From contig JAFUQW010000100.1 of NCBI GenBank assembly GCA_017472115.1, positions 1-33,485 of the forward strand: a DNA stretch of 33,485 nt, read 5' to 3'. Positions 16,600 to 24,993 of this stretch are shown piece after piece. This stretch comes from Bacteroidales bacterium (GTDB lineage: Bacteria > Bacteroidota > Bacteroidia > Bacteroidales > UBA932). The notes below the pieces were generated by a model, which was not told where the DNA came from, did not search any database, and was given only the letters and a program-made list of their open reading frames with translations. Within the stretch, counting starts at the first letter, position 1, and each line of letters opens with the position of its first letter. The position numbers were made by a program, and so were the translations under genes.

Positions 16600-18735
16600 A
16601 TGGCAGAAAACAAGTTTGAAAACCTCAGCAGGTTCGCTGTCAATCTCAACGAGAGGGCGGCGCAAGGTAAACTCGATCCTGTGATAGGCAGGGACGAGGA
16701 AATAAGAAGAGTGCTTCAGATCCTCAGCAGGAGGACCAAGAACAACCCTATATTGGTAGGAGAGCCGGGAGTCGGCAAAACCGCGATTTCGGAAGGTATC
16801 GCTCAGAAGATAGTTGACGGTGATGTGCCGGAGAACCTCAAGAGCCGCAAGATATATTCCCTTGACCTCGGAGCCTTGATCGCGGGAGCGAAATATCAGG
16901 GAGAATTCGAGGAAAGACTCAAGGGAGTCGTGAAGGAAGTGGTTGACAGCGAGGGAGAAGTGATACTTTTCATAGACGAGATACACACCTTGGTGGGAGC
17001 GGGACGCTCATCAGGTGCGATGGATGCATCCAATATCCTCAAGCCGGCTCTGGCACGAGGCGAACTCCGCACCATCGGTTCTACCACTCTCGATGAATAC
17101 CAGAAATATTTTGAGGCTGACAAGGCCCTCGAAAGACGTTTCCAGATGGTGATGGTCGATGAGCCTTCGCCGGCGGCATCTATTTCCATCATGCGAGGCC
17201 TGAAGGAAAGGTATGAGAACCATCACAAGGTACGTATCGAAGATGACGCCCTTATCGCAGCGGTGGAACTCTCCCACAGATACATCACCAGCCGTTTTCT
17301 TCCCGACAAGGCCATAGACCTTGTAGATGAGGCTGCATCAAAACTTCGTCTGGAGATGAATTCCGTGCCTGAGCCTATTGCTGAACTCGACAGCAGGATC
17401 AGACAGCTTGAGATCGAGCGAGAAGCCATCAAGCGTGAGGGCGTAGGATTGAAACTCGACAAGATCAAGGCTGAACTGAAGGAACTCAATGCGGAGCGTG
17501 ATAGTCTCCGCAGACGTTGGGATGAAGAAAAGGGAATTCTTTCGGAGCTTCAGCATGCCCGCCAGAAGATGGAGGATTATAAGATCGAAGCTCACAATGC
17601 CGAGAGAACCGGAGATTACGGCAAGGTAGCCGAAATCCGCTACGGCAAGATGGCTGAGATACAGAAGAAGATAGAAGAACTTACGGCACGTCAGGCTGCC
17701 GTGAAGGATCCGATAATCACCGAGGCTGTAACCCCTGAAGACATAGCCGAGGTTGTTGCAAAATGGACCGGTATTCCGGTGAAGAGGATGCTTGAGAGCG
17801 AAAGGGAAAAGCTCCTGAGGATGGAGGACGAACTTCACAAGAGGGTAGTGGGCCAGAATGCGGCCATAGAGGCGGTTGCAGATGCGGTACGCCGTTCCCG
17901 TGCCGGACTTCAGAACGAGAAGCGTCCGATCGGTTCGTTCCTTTTTATGGGTACAACCGGCGTGGGTAAGACCGAACTTGCCAAGGCTCTGGCAGAGTTC
18001 CTCTTCAATGATGAGAACATGATGACCCGTATCGACATGAGTGAATATCAGGAAAGGCATTCGGTAAGCCGTCTTGTGGGGGCGCCTCCGGGATATGTCG
18101 GTTATGACGAGGGAGGACAGCTGACAGAGGCTGTAAGACGCAAGCCTTATTCGGTAGTGCTGCTGGACGAGATTGAGAAGGCTCATCCCGATGTGTTCAA
18201 TATTCTGCTTCAGGTGCTTGACGACGGCCGTCTGACCGACAACAAGGGACGTACGGTAGATTTCAAGAACACTATTCTCATCATGACCTCGAATGTGGGT
18301 GCCGACATCATCCAGACATTCATGGAGCATCTTCCTGTGGAGGGGGATGAACGTCGTAAAATGCTTTCGGACTGCCGCAGCGAGGTGCTTGAAGTCCTTA
18401 AGCGCACGGTCCGTCCCGAATTCCTCAACAGGATCGACGAGGTGATCATGTTCGAGCCTCTGTCCCAGACCGACATCCATGACATTCTCAGGATGCAGAT
18501 GGCCGATCTTCAGGAAAAGCTGTCCGAGAACGGTGTGACGATAACCTTCACCAAAGAGTTTGAGGACTACATGAGTACAAAAGGCTATGAACCTGCCTAC
18601 GGAGCCCGCCCGATCAAGCGTCTGATGCAGAAGGAACTGGTCAACATGCTTGCCAAGGCCATTCTCGACGGAAAGGTCAGCCGTGACTCCACAATAACGA
18701 TCGATGTCAACGACGGCAGGATCGTCATTTCATGA
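16600..18735 (+). CDS. clpB: ClpB-type AAA+ disaggregase lacking the N-terminal Clp_N domain
   Basis: 711 residues from ATG 16600, chosen because GGAGG (16587-16591) is 8 nt upstream; in-frame ATG 16585 and TTG 16510 are possible but would add no domain. The protein begins directly at the first AAA+ module: Walker A1 GEPGVGKT at 54-61, Walker B1 [11 protein letters not shown] ClpB-like coiled-coil middle domain (about 240-370: [37 protein letters not shown]) follows, then the second module with Walker A2 GTTGVGKT near 450 and [18 protein letters not shown]. Typical ClpB is about 860 residues; the missing ~150 are the Clp_N substrate-binding domain. Long M-domain rules out ClpA and argues against ClpC. 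It should rescue aggregated proteins with DnaK. Confidence 0.88.
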   Translation: MAENKFENLSRFAVNLNERAAQGKLDPVIGRDEEIRRVLQILSRRTKNNPILVGEPGVGKTAISEGIAQKIVDGDVPENLKSRKIYSLDLGALIAGAKYQGEFEERLKGVVKEVVDSEGEVILFIDEIHTLVGAGRSSGAMDASNILKPALARGELRTIGSTTLDEYQKYFEADKALERRFQMVMVDEPSPAASISIMRGLKERYENHHKVRIEDDALIAAVELSHRYITSRFLPDKAIDLVDEAASKLRLEMNSVPEPIAELDSRIRQLEIEREAIKREGVGLKLDKIKAELKELNAERDSLRRRWDEEKGILSELQHARQKMEDYKIEAHNAERTGDYGKVAEIRYGKMAEIQKKIEELTARQAAVKDPIITEAVTPEDIAEVVAKWTGIPVKRMLESEREKLLRMEDELHKRVVGQNAAIEAVADAVRRSRAGLQNEKRPIGSFLFMGTTGVGKTELAKALAEFLFNDENMMTRIDMSEYQERHSVSRLVGAPPGYVGYDEGGQLTEAVRRKPYSVVLLDEIEKAHPDVFNILLQVLDDGRLTDNKGRTVDFKNTILIMTSNVGADIIQTFMEHLPVEGDERRKMLSDCRSEVLEVLKRTVRPEFLNRIDEVIMFEPLSQTDIHDILRMQMADLQEKLSENGVTITFTKEFEDYMSTKGYEPAYGARPIKRLMQKELVNMLAKAILDGKVSRDSTITIDVNDGRIVIS

Positions 18736-18742
18736 CAAATAA

Positions 18743-18784
18743 AGACGCGCCTGTAAGGATTCCTTACGGGCGCGTCTGATTTTC
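18743..18784. terminator. Strong bidirectional terminator between clpB and pheS
   Basis: A 16-bp stem, AGACGCGCCTGTAAGG (18743-18758) with CCTTACGGGCGCGTCT (18762-18777), one G-T pair, then GATTTTCT. The minus-strand side is also followed by TTTATTT. It separates the converging clpB and pheS genes. Confidence 0.9.
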
Positions 18785-18796
18785 TGACGGGACAGT

Positions 18797-19822
18797 TTAG
18801 AGCGATGTCTCGAACTCCTTGAGGAAACGGAGGTCGTTCTCGAAATAGTTGCGGAGGTCGCGCACCTGCCATTTGAGCATGGCAATACGCTCCACGCCCA
18901 TTCCGAAGGCGAAACCGCTGTATTTCCTGCTGTCGATGCCTGAAGCTTCGAGGACGTTAGGGTCAACCATTCCGCAACCCATGATCTCGAGCCAGCCTGT
19001 TCCCTTGCAGACGTTGCAGCCCTTGCCGCCGCAGATGTTGCAGCTTACGTCGATCTCTGCAGAAGGTTCTGTGAACGGGAAGTATGAAGGTCTCATACGG
19101 ATCTGTGTCTGGGCACCGAACATCTCGCGGGCGAAAAGAAGGATGGCCTGCTTCATGTCCGCGAATGTCACGTTCTCGTCGATGTAGAGTCCCTCCACCT
19201 GGTGGAAGATGCAGTGAGCGCGGGCTGAGATGGCCTCGTTACGGAACACACGGCCCGGACAGACGATACGGATAGGGAGAGGCATCTTCTCCATGGCGCG
19301 TACCTGAACCGATGATGTGTGGGTACGCAGGAGGACAGGGTTGTCGCTCTCGCTGATGAAGAATGTGTCCTGCATTTCGCGGGCAGGATGTTCAGGCGGG
19401 AAGTTGAGTGCCTCGAACACATGCCAGTCGTCTTCAATCTCCGGACCTTCAGCCACATCGTAGCCGAACTTGCGGAATATGCTTACGATTTCTTCACGGG
19501 CTATCGATACCGGATGACGCGATCCGAGTGCTACAGGATCTCCGGGCATCGTATAGTCGAATGCAGCCGCCGATGACGCAGGAGCCTCAGCCGCAGCTTC
19601 CTTGAGTTCCTCTATCTTTGCTGCGGCCGTATTCTTGAGGATATTGAGTTTCTGGCCATATTCTCTCTTGAGTTCAGGTGCCACTGTCCTGAATTCCTCG
19701 AAGAGTGCCGTGATCGAGCCTTTCTTTCCGAGAAGACGGACGCGTGCCTCTTCTATTTCCTGCTCTGTCCTGCAAGACAGGGCGGCGATTTCCGCCATCA
19801 GGGATTCAATTCTTTCCTTCAT
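18797..19822 (-). CDS. pheS: Phenylalanine-tRNA ligase alpha subunit
   Basis: 341 residues, usual length. An N-terminal coiled-coil arm (about 1-90: ARVRLLGKKGSITALFEEF) binds tRNA. The class II catalytic core follows, with HPVSIAREEIVSIFRKFGYD, FNFPPEHPAR-like LNFPPEHPAREMQDTFF, the motif 2 region (LLRTHTSSVQVRAMEK, GRVFRNEAISARAHCIFHQV) and motif 3 near the C-terminus (GFAFGMGVERIAMLKW). SCNICGGKGCNVCKGTGW is a Cys-rich insert typical of bacterial PheS. The beta-subunit gene is not in this window. The predicted promoter at 19990 gives a leader of about 160 nt made almost wholly of a three-unit repeat array. Confidence 0.97.
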   Translation of the reverse strand: MKERIESLMAEIAALSCRTEQEIEEARVRLLGKKGSITALFEEFRTVAPELKREYGQKLNILKNTAAAKIEELKEAAAEAPASSAAAFDYTMPGDPVALGSRHPVSIAREEIVSIFRKFGYDVAEGPEIEDDWHVFEALNFPPEHPAREMQDTFFISESDNPVLLRTHTSSVQVRAMEKMPLPIRIVCPGRVFRNEAISARAHCIFHQVEGLYIDENVTFADMKQAILLFAREMFGAQTQIRMRPSYFPFTEPSAEIDVSCNICGGKGCNVCKGTGWLEIMGCGMVDPNVLEASGIDSRKYSGFAFGMGVERIAMLKWQVRDLRNYFENDLRFLKEFETSL

Positions 19823-19853
19823 ATCTTGATTTCTTGTTTTCTATATCACTTTC

Positions 19854-19981
19854 TCCACCAAAATGTCGGTTTTCGTGGACAAACCCATGTCTGACTCCCA
19901 CTTCTCCACCAAAATGTCGGTTTTCATGGACAAACCCATGTCTGATGCTTACTTTTCCACCAAAATGCCGGTTTCCGTGGA
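19854..19981 (+). repeat. 51-nt hairpin repeat array A (three units) in the pheS leader
   Basis: Cores of 26 nt, TCCAC-N16-(G/A)TGGA, at 19854-19879, 19905-19930 and 19956-19981, exactly 51 nt apart; the 25-nt intervals are also alike (CAAACCCATGTCTGA). Arms are imperfectly palindromic (TCCACCAAAA and TTTTCGTGGA in the first unit). The same unit recurs in arrays B and C next to the RAYT gene 10 kb away. Confidence 0.93.
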
Positions 19982-19989
19982 CAAGTGTG

Positions 19990-19997
19990 CAAAGGTA
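19990..19997 (-). promoter_or_regulatory. Putative -7 box of pheS
   Basis: TACCTTTG on the minus strand matches TAnnTTTG and ends one base from the nitroreductase stop codon. Transcription would begin at about 19983, right at the edge of repeat array A, so the array would form the pheS leader. Confidence 0.5.
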
Positions 19998-19998
19998 A

Positions 19999-20481
19999 TT
20001 AATTTTCTTCAAGCGGATAGCCGATGGCAATGACACAGTATGGACGCATGCCGTCCTTGAGTCCGAGAAGTCCGGTCACATAGTCCTCAGCCATGGCTCC
20101 GTCTGGCTCTGCCTTCAGGCGGGGACGTCCGTTGCAGTGTACCCAGCAGCTCACAAGGTCCATGGCAGTCACCGCTAGCTGGACGAATGTGGCCGAAATG
20201 GCGCAGTTATCAACCCAGAGGTCGGTCTTGGTCTCGTCTCCCATCACGACGATGGCCGCCTGAGCACCGCTCAAGAGTGCGGAACCATAGTCGCGCATCT
20301 GTGATAGTGCATCGAGGGTGTCTCTGTCCTCGATGATCATGAATGCGGAACTCTTGCTGTTGCGTGATGAAGGGGCTGTCTGTGCCACACGGACAATCGC
20401 ATCCAGCACTTCCTTTTCTACCGGACGGTCAGAATATTTCCTGACACTGTGCCTTTTCTCTATTACTTCTAAAAAATCCAT
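19999..20481 (-). CDS. Nitroreductase-family flavoprotein
   Basis: 160 residues. The start MDFLEVIEKRHSVRKYSDRP is the classic nitroreductase FMN-binding opening (RHSVRKY), followed by a PSSRNSKSSAFMII segment that lines the flavin pocket and the C-terminal RPYCVIAIGYPLEE. These enzymes reduce nitro- or quinone-type substrates with NAD(P)H and FMN; the true substrate is unknown. It is on the short side for the family (usual 170-220). It lies 6 nt downstream of the small secreted protein gene, forming a two-gene operon on the minus strand. Confidence 0.92.
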   Translation of the reverse strand: MDFLEVIEKRHSVRKYSDRPVEKEVLDAIVRVAQTAPSSRNSKSSAFMIIEDRDTLDALSQMRDYGSALLSGAQAAIVVMGDETKTDLWVDNCAISATFVQLAVTAMDLVSCWVHCNGRPRLKAEPDGAMAEDYVTGLLGLKDGMRPYCVIAIGYPLEEN

Positions 20482-20487
20482 GATTGC

Positions 20488-20895
20488 TTATTTGTTGCTG
20501 CGTCGTTTTTCCCTTGCCTTCTGCGCTTTGCCTGCACCGCTCTTCAGATAAGCCTTCCATTGTTCGTCAGTGAAGATTTTACGGTAGGAAGCATCGATCT
20601 TGTCCCACCATTTGTCCTGAACATCCTGAAACAAGTCTGCATTGCTTATCTTGGCGGCTCTCATTTCATCAAATTCTGCCATCATGGCAGGGAAATCATG
20701 CTTGAGAGTCGAATCTACATAAAACACCTGCCAGTCATCCAGGTCGAGTATTCTCTGGAGTCTGTCAGCCTCTGCTTCAGCCTGTTCATAGAGGTCCGGG
20801 CCATCCGTCTTCTGCTGTGCAAAGGTCTCAAACCCGATGCACATGACTGAAAGAAGGGTAATTAATAAAGCCTTACGGCCGGTATTCGATTTCAT
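20488..20895 (-). CDS. Small secreted alpha-helical protein of unknown function
   Basis: 135 residues from ATG 20893-20895; a longer reading frame extends upstream through the promoter region and is rejected. Signal peptide MKSNTGRKALLITLLSVMCI with cleavage near TFA-QQ. The mature part is charged and helical (ADRLQRILDLDDWQVFYVDS, IDASYRKIFTDEQWKAYLKS) and ends KAREKRRSNK. The pattern, including a DEQW motif, is reminiscent of Spy/CpxP-like periplasmic proteins, but I cannot assign it. It has an own well-formed promoter (-33 TTTG, 19 nt, -7 TACTTTTG) and precedes the nitroreductase. Confidence 0.82.
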   Translation of the reverse strand: MKSNTGRKALLITLLSVMCIGFETFAQQKTDGPDLYEQAEAEADRLQRILDLDDWQVFYVDSTLKHDFPAMMAEFDEMRAAKISNADLFQDVQDKWWDKIDASYRKIFTDEQWKAYLKSGAGKAQKAREKRRSNK

Positions 20896-20912
20896 ATACG
20901 ATAAAATTTTAT

Positions 20913-20920
20913 TAGTTTTG
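20913..20920 (+). promoter_or_regulatory. Putative -7 box of the C69 dipeptidase operon
   Basis: TAGTTTTG matches TAnnTTTG; a TTTC at 20890-20893, 19 nt upstream, resembles the -33 TTTG. Leader is about 70 nt. It is divergent from and overlapping the promoter at 20966-20997. Confidence 0.55.
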
Positions 20921-20965
20921 CAAGATATAGCGTGACTGATGTGTCCACGCTCTGCAAAAACGTCA

Positions 20966-20997
20966 CAAAAGTAGTTAATAATAATAAAAGTACAAAA
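20966..20997 (-). promoter_or_regulatory. Promoter of the small secreted protein/nitroreductase operon
   Basis: On the minus strand TTTG (20993-20996) and TACTTTTG (20966-20973) are 19 nt apart, matching the Bacteroidota -33/-7 arrangement. The -33 box overlaps the start codon of the divergent dipeptidase gene. Confidence 0.65.
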
Positions 20998-22760
20998 TGA
21001 ACAGACTTTCAACAGCCATCACGATTTCATTAGCGGCGGCAGCTCTTTTCTTCAGCGCCGACAGCCGCGCCTGCACCAATGTACTCGTGACAAAGGGTGC
21101 CAGCACAGACGGATCCAATATGGTTTCATACGCAGCAGACTCGCACCAGCTCTATGGAGAACTCTATTACCAGAAGGCCGGAGTATGGGGCAAGGATGAC
21201 ATGCGCAAGATAAACGAATGGGACACAGGCAAATATCTCGGACTCATCCCTCAGGTTTCAAGGACATACCAGAGGGTCGGAAACATGAACGAACATCAGC
21301 TCATCATTGCGGAGACCACTTACGGAGGCCGTCCCGAGCTTGAAGATCCGGCAGGAATCATGGATTACGGTTCTCTGATCTATGTGGCTCTCGAAAGAGC
21401 AAAGACAGCGCGCGAGGCTATCGAGGTGATCGTTGACCTCGCCAACACATACGGCTACTATTCAAGCGGAGAATCTTTCTCTATCGCCGACACGGAGGAA
21501 GTATGGGTAATGGATCTCATCGGAAAGGGTCCGGACAACAAGGGAATAGTATGGGTAGCACGCAGGGTTCCTGACGGATATATCTGCGCTCATGCAAACC
21601 AGGCACGCATCAGCACCTTCCCGCTCGACGATCCTGAGAACTGCATGTATGCCCCTGACGTTATCACATTCGCACGCGAGAAGGGTTACTTCAGCGGAAA
21701 GGATGAGGAATTCAGCTTCTGCGACGCTTATGCACCGCTCGATTTCAGCGGAATGAGAGGTTGCGAGGCCCGTGCATGGGCTGCCTTCAACATCCTCTGC
21801 GACGGCAAGTTCACTTTCGTGGACGAGAACGGCAATGAGGTTACCGCTGACGCCTATGACTATATAGATTATGCGATGGGTTACGACAAGACTAAGAGAT
21901 TCCCTCTCTTCGTGAAACCTTCACGCAAGATCAGCGTAAAGGATGTTGCTGACGTGATGCGTGACCATTATGAGGGCACTCCTATGGATATGACACAGGA
22001 TATCGGAGCCGGCGGAAATGCACTTCCATACCGTTGGAGGCCTATGGGATTCGAGCATGACGGCAAGACATACGTAAACGAAAGGGCAATCGCTACCCAA
22101 CAGACAGGATTCTGGTTCGTGGGACAGTCGCGCGGCTGGCTTCCTGATGAGATCGGAGGAGTGAACTGGTTCGGATGCGATGATGCCGCAACATCTTATC
22201 TCACACCGATCTATACTTCGACCAACGAGGTTCCGGAATGCTTCCGAGTAGGCAACGGCAACATGATCACCTATTCTCCTACATCCGCATTCTGGATGAC
22301 AAACCGCGTTGCCAACGCATGCTACAAGGCATATAACATCATGTTCCCTACAGTAGATGCAGAGATCGATGCCTGGGAATATGCCATGATGGACGCCGTA
22401 GTCAAGGCTGACGAGGAGGCGCTTGCACTTTACAAAGCAGCAGACGAGAAGCCTCGCAAGCAGATTCGCCGCAATGACGAAGAAAGAAAGACAGCTGACC
22501 CATATATTGCTGTCCGTGAGTATCTTACACGATTCTCTGTTGATAATGCTCAGAAGATATTCGACAAGTGGGTCGCTCTCGAGCAGCTTCTTCTCGTGAA
22601 GTTCATCGATGGTAATGTCAAGGCTCAGAATCCGGACGGAAGTTTCGTGACAAACGAACACACAGACTGCATTCCTGCAAAGATCAGCCAGCCTGGCTAT
22701 ACCGACAAGTGGAAAGAGGCTGTGGCCAAGGATCATGGCGAAGTCATAGAGGAGAAATAA
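20997..22760 (+). CDS. C69-family (U34) dipeptidase, secreted
   Basis: 587 residues. Signal peptide of about 25 residues (MNRLSTAITISLAAAALFFS, then ADSRA) cleaved so that Cys26 becomes the N-terminal nucleophile (CTNVLVTKGASTDGSNMVS), as expected for the Ntn-hydrolase C69 peptidases. Other family landmarks are NEHQLIIAETTYGGRPEL, ERAKTAREAI, GYYSSGESFSIADTEEVWVM and YICAHANQARIS. It is likely exported to the periplasm and cleaves dipeptides, matching amino-acid fermentation in gut Bacteroidales. Length is normal. It begins an operon with the polyferredoxin gene 7 nt downstream. Confidence 0.94.
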   Translation: MNRLSTAITISLAAAALFFSADSRACTNVLVTKGASTDGSNMVSYAADSHQLYGELYYQKAGVWGKDDMRKINEWDTGKYLGLIPQVSRTYQRVGNMNEHQLIIAETTYGGRPELEDPAGIMDYGSLIYVALERAKTAREAIEVIVDLANTYGYYSSGESFSIADTEEVWVMDLIGKGPDNKGIVWVARRVPDGYICAHANQARISTFPLDDPENCMYAPDVITFAREKGYFSGKDEEFSFCDAYAPLDFSGMRGCEARAWAAFNILCDGKFTFVDENGNEVTADAYDYIDYAMGYDKTKRFPLFVKPSRKISVKDVADVMRDHYEGTPMDMTQDIGAGGNALPYRWRPMGFEHDGKTYVNERAIATQQTGFWFVGQSRGWLPDEIGGVNWFGCDDAATSYLTPIYTSTNEVPECFRVGNGNMITYSPTSAFWMTNRVANACYKAYNIMFPTVDAEIDAWEYAMMDAVVKADEEALALYKAADEKPRKQIRRNDEERKTADPYIAVREYLTRFSVDNAQKIFDKWVALEQLLLVKFIDGNVKAQNPDGSFVTNEHTDCIPAKISQPGYTDKWKEAVAKDHGEVIEEK

Positions 22761-22767
22761 TCCGCTG

Positions 22768-23706
22768 ATGTCAAGAAGATCGACGATAATAAGCAACTGG
22801 CCGAAATACCTTCTTCAATGGGGAGGTATTTCGGTCATTGTCATATTCTTTTCCGGAGCGGTTCCAGAACTGAATCAGATGGTGGGCAGGTTCTCGGCAG
22901 ATATTGTACCGGCAGCTGAAGTCGGTCCCATTGAAATTGCAAAAGGGTTGGGACTGGCTGCGGCAATTGTGCTGTTCAGCAAACTATTCTGTGCCTACCT
23001 ATGCCCGTCCGGTGCGGTTCAGGATATTCTGATGAAGCTCCACAAACCTCTCAGAATAAAGACATTGAACATTCCGAACCGCTCGATTGCAGATCTGCTG
23101 CTGCGGGTCATCAAATATGCTCTGACCTTCCTGATCATCTATCTTATCCTGACGGGATTCAGAGGCAGACCTGCATTATGGATGACCATCACCGGGGTGA
23201 GTGTCATGGCAGTCGGAAGTTTCGTCGTTGACCGTTTCTGGTGCAGATACATCTGCCCGGTGGGAGCCATGATCAATTCCCTCAAGTTCTGGATGTGGAT
23301 GATCATACCTGTCGCCTTATGCGCTGTGATGTATTATTTCGGAATAGACATTCCTTTTGAGATACCTCTCGGCGTTCTATGCCTGATGGCCTGGTTGCTT
23401 GAAATCATCGACGGCAAGCCGAAAATGCAGCTGCTTTATGTGATGAAGGATGAGATGGCATGCACGCATTGCCACACCTGCATGAAAAACTGTCCGTATC
23501 ATATAGACATCAAGCCGTGCATCAACGGCAAGATCAGATCGACAGACTGTAACCTCTGCGGAGAATGTGTGGCATCCTGTCCTGCCGGTGCCCTCAACTT
23601 CGGAGTCCGCAGGATGAGCCGCAGGAAAATCTGGAAATTCGTTCCCGCACTGCTTGCTGTTGCACTTGTCATATTAGCACTCTGGCTCACAGGTGTAGTA
23701 TCATAA
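22768..23706 (+). CDS. Membrane polyferredoxin (NapH/YccM-like 4Fe-4S protein)
   Basis: 312 residues with about five to six membrane spans (20-32, 62-74, 112-130, 140-158, 177-190, 290-310). Two short membrane CxxxCP motifs (C75-C79 and C159-C163) and two soluble 4Fe-4S clusters: C232, C235, C238, C242 (CTHCHTCMKNCP) and C261, C264, C267, C271 (CNLCGECVASCP). Such NapH/NosR-like proteins pass electrons across or along the membrane. The partner is unknown; the upstream dipeptidase shares the operon, but a functional link is not obvious. Confidence 0.9.
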   Translation: MSRRSTIISNWPKYLLQWGGISVIVIFFSGAVPELNQMVGRFSADIVPAAEVGPIEIAKGLGLAAAIVLFSKLFCAYLCPSGAVQDILMKLHKPLRIKTLNIPNRSIADLLLRVIKYALTFLIIYLILTGFRGRPALWMTITGVSVMAVGSFVVDRFWCRYICPVGAMINSLKFWMWMIIPVALCAVMYYFGIDIPFEIPLGVLCLMAWLLEIIDGKPKMQLLYVMKDEMACTHCHTCMKNCPYHIDIKPCINGKIRSTDCNLCGECVASCPAGALNFGVRRMSRRKIWKFVPALLAVALVILALWLTGVVS

Positions 23707-23800
23707 TCTCCTGGAGTTCAGACAAACTCCTCCCCGCATCCTCAACCCTCTAAAGCGTACCCCTGGCACCTATCGTTTTGATTATCAGTGCGTTGACTGT

Positions 23801-23832
23801 AATTCGCTGCTGTCTTTCTGCTGCAGCGAATT
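23801..23832 (+). terminator. Inverted repeat after the polyferredoxin gene
   Basis: AATTCGCTGC (23801-23810) pairs perfectly with GCAGCGAATT (23823-23832) around a 12-nt loop, followed by TCTTGTAATG. It may terminate the dipeptidase operon; the T-tract is weak. The rest of 23707-23863 shows no gene. Confidence 0.4.
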
Positions 23833-23863
23833 TCTTGTAATGCGTTGTGGGGCAAGTGGTTGA

Positions 23864-24451
23864 GTGCCAGACGGGGATGCGGAGCGGTGGGAAGTTGCCG
23901 GAATCGGAGCAGCATCAACCGTCACCTGGCCGGCAAGTGTAGGGTCAACATCAGAAACAGGCACAATAGAATATGCTGTTTCTCATCCTACTACTTTTAT
24001 TACATTAAATACTAATAACTACGATTGGTATTATACGAGATACATTTCAACAGACGACACCCGATGGACTACTTCCGAAAGCGAAAAGTCAATATATGAT
24101 CCATGTCCTGCGGGTTGGCGAGTTCCGGATGGTGGTGCTGATGGAGTCTGGGTAAAGGCTCTGGGTTCCTCATCAGGTTATTTTGACACTGATGACGACA
24201 CCGACAGAGGCATGAACTTCTCCGGATATTTCGGAACTGACCAGACTATCTGGTACCCGGCCGCGGGCGATCGCGACTTAGGCTACTGCTCTCTGTACAA
24301 TGTCGGCAACTACGGCTACTACTGGTCGGCTACTCCGTATGGTTACGATGCCTACACCCTGTGCTTCTACAACAGTGGCTATGTCTATCCGTCGAACTGC
24401 TACAGCCGCGCACTCGGTTATTCAGTCCGCTGCATCCAATCAGCCGACTAA
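23864..24451 (+). pseudogene. 5'-truncated FISUMP-type paralog fragment
   Basis: Open frame of 195 residues from GTG 23864, directly after an in-frame TGA, with no signal peptide and no clear start. The C-terminal half is a Fibrobacter-succinogenes-major-paralogous (FISUMP)-type domain: IYDPCPAGWRVPDGG, a Gly/Asp-rich middle, then YYWSATPYGYDAYTL, and the typical end GYSVRCIQSAD. Upstream parts of the domain that I expect (the NLGAT and YYQWGRKDPF segments) are missing; instead the frame starts at EVAGIGAASTVTWPASVG. The variable part near the C-terminus is rich in NNY codons for Tyr, Asn, Ser and Cys. Most likely a remnant or a silent donor cassette. Followed by a shared terminator. Confidence 0.6.
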
Positions 24452-24485
24452 ATCGCTTAGCCATATCGAATGAGAATTTTCAGAA

Positions 24486-24530
24486 AGACGCGCTCCTCAA
24501 AATTCAAGAAGAGCGCGTCTGATTTTATTT
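24486..24530. terminator. Bidirectional terminator of the yqeY operon and FISUMP fragment
   Basis: AGACGCGCTC (24486-24495) pairs with GAGCGCGTCT (24511-24520) across a 15-nt A-rich loop, then GATTTTATTTT. It shares AGACGCGC and GCGCGTCTGATTTT with the terminator at 18743. Confidence 0.88.
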
Positions 24531-24977
24531 TGCAAGCAGTTTCTTCACAAGTGTAGAGATGAGGCGGCCTTCCGCGAGACCGGCGAGTCTTTTGGTCGCC
24601 ACACCCATGACCTTGCCCATATCGGAAGGCTGTGTAGCACCGACTTCCGCGATTATCTTCACGAGTTCTGCCTCGACCTCTGCCTCGCTGAGTTGCTTAG
24701 GGAGATAGACCTCCATAGCCGCAGCCTCGGCCAGTTCGTTTTCCGCGAGTTCCGGACGGCCTGCGTCGTTATACTGCTGTGCGCTTTCCTTGCGCTGCTT
24801 TACGAGTTTCTGGATAATCTTCACAATCTCAGGATCGGTCACTTCGCCTGTGCCGCCTTCTGCTGTCTTAGCCAGCATTATTGCCGCCTTTATTGCTCTG
24901 ACCGATGCGAGACGCACTGCGTCCTTTTCTTTCATGGCCGCAACCATGTCGGCCTGTATCTGTTTTTCCAATTCCAT
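24525..24977 (-). CDS. GatB/YqeY domain protein
   Basis: 150 residues from ATG 24975-24977 (MELEKQIQADMVAAMKEKDA). A longer frame reading back to 25025 only translates the dispersed repeat and is rejected. The whole protein is one YqeY domain: VRLASVRAIKAAIMLAKTAE, EIVKIIQKLVKQRKESAQQY, DAGRPELAENELAEAAAMEV, YLPKQLSEAEVEAELVKIIA. It resembles the tail domain of the GatB amidotransferase subunit, but the free-standing protein's role is not settled. It is the last gene of the minus-strand run, separated from the guanylyltransferase gene by the palindromic repeat at 24994. Confidence 0.93.
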   Translation of the reverse strand: MELEKQIQADMVAAMKEKDAVRLASVRAIKAAIMLAKTAEGGTGEVTDPEIVKIIQKLVKQRKESAQQYNDAGRPELAENELAEAAAMEVYLPKQLSEAEVEAELVKIIAEVGATQPSDMGKVMGVATKRLAGLAEGRLISTLVKKLLAK

Positions 24978-24993
24978 ATTATTTATGATTATT

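Noticed and set aside
19854..19981. Repeat array A read as a CRISPR array
   Set aside because: Cores are 26 nt with 25-nt intervals, but the intervals are also alike, the cores diverge, and no cas gene is present. Tandem palindromic repeats explain it better.
19851..20036. A Phe-containing leader peptide for pheS attenuation encoded by array A on the minus strand
   Set aside because: The frame has several Phe codons, but its only ATG lies upstream of the predicted promoter, inside the nitroreductase gene, and the Phe codons simply follow from the repeat unit.
20896..21012. Longer N-terminus for the small secreted protein
   Set aside because: The extension crosses the promoter region and overlaps the divergent gene; the ATG at 20895 gives a proper signal peptide.
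23864..24451. Diversity-generating retroelement target
   Set aside because: The NNY-rich C-terminus fits, but there is no reverse transcriptase, template repeat or accessory gene in the window, so I only propose a truncated paralog.
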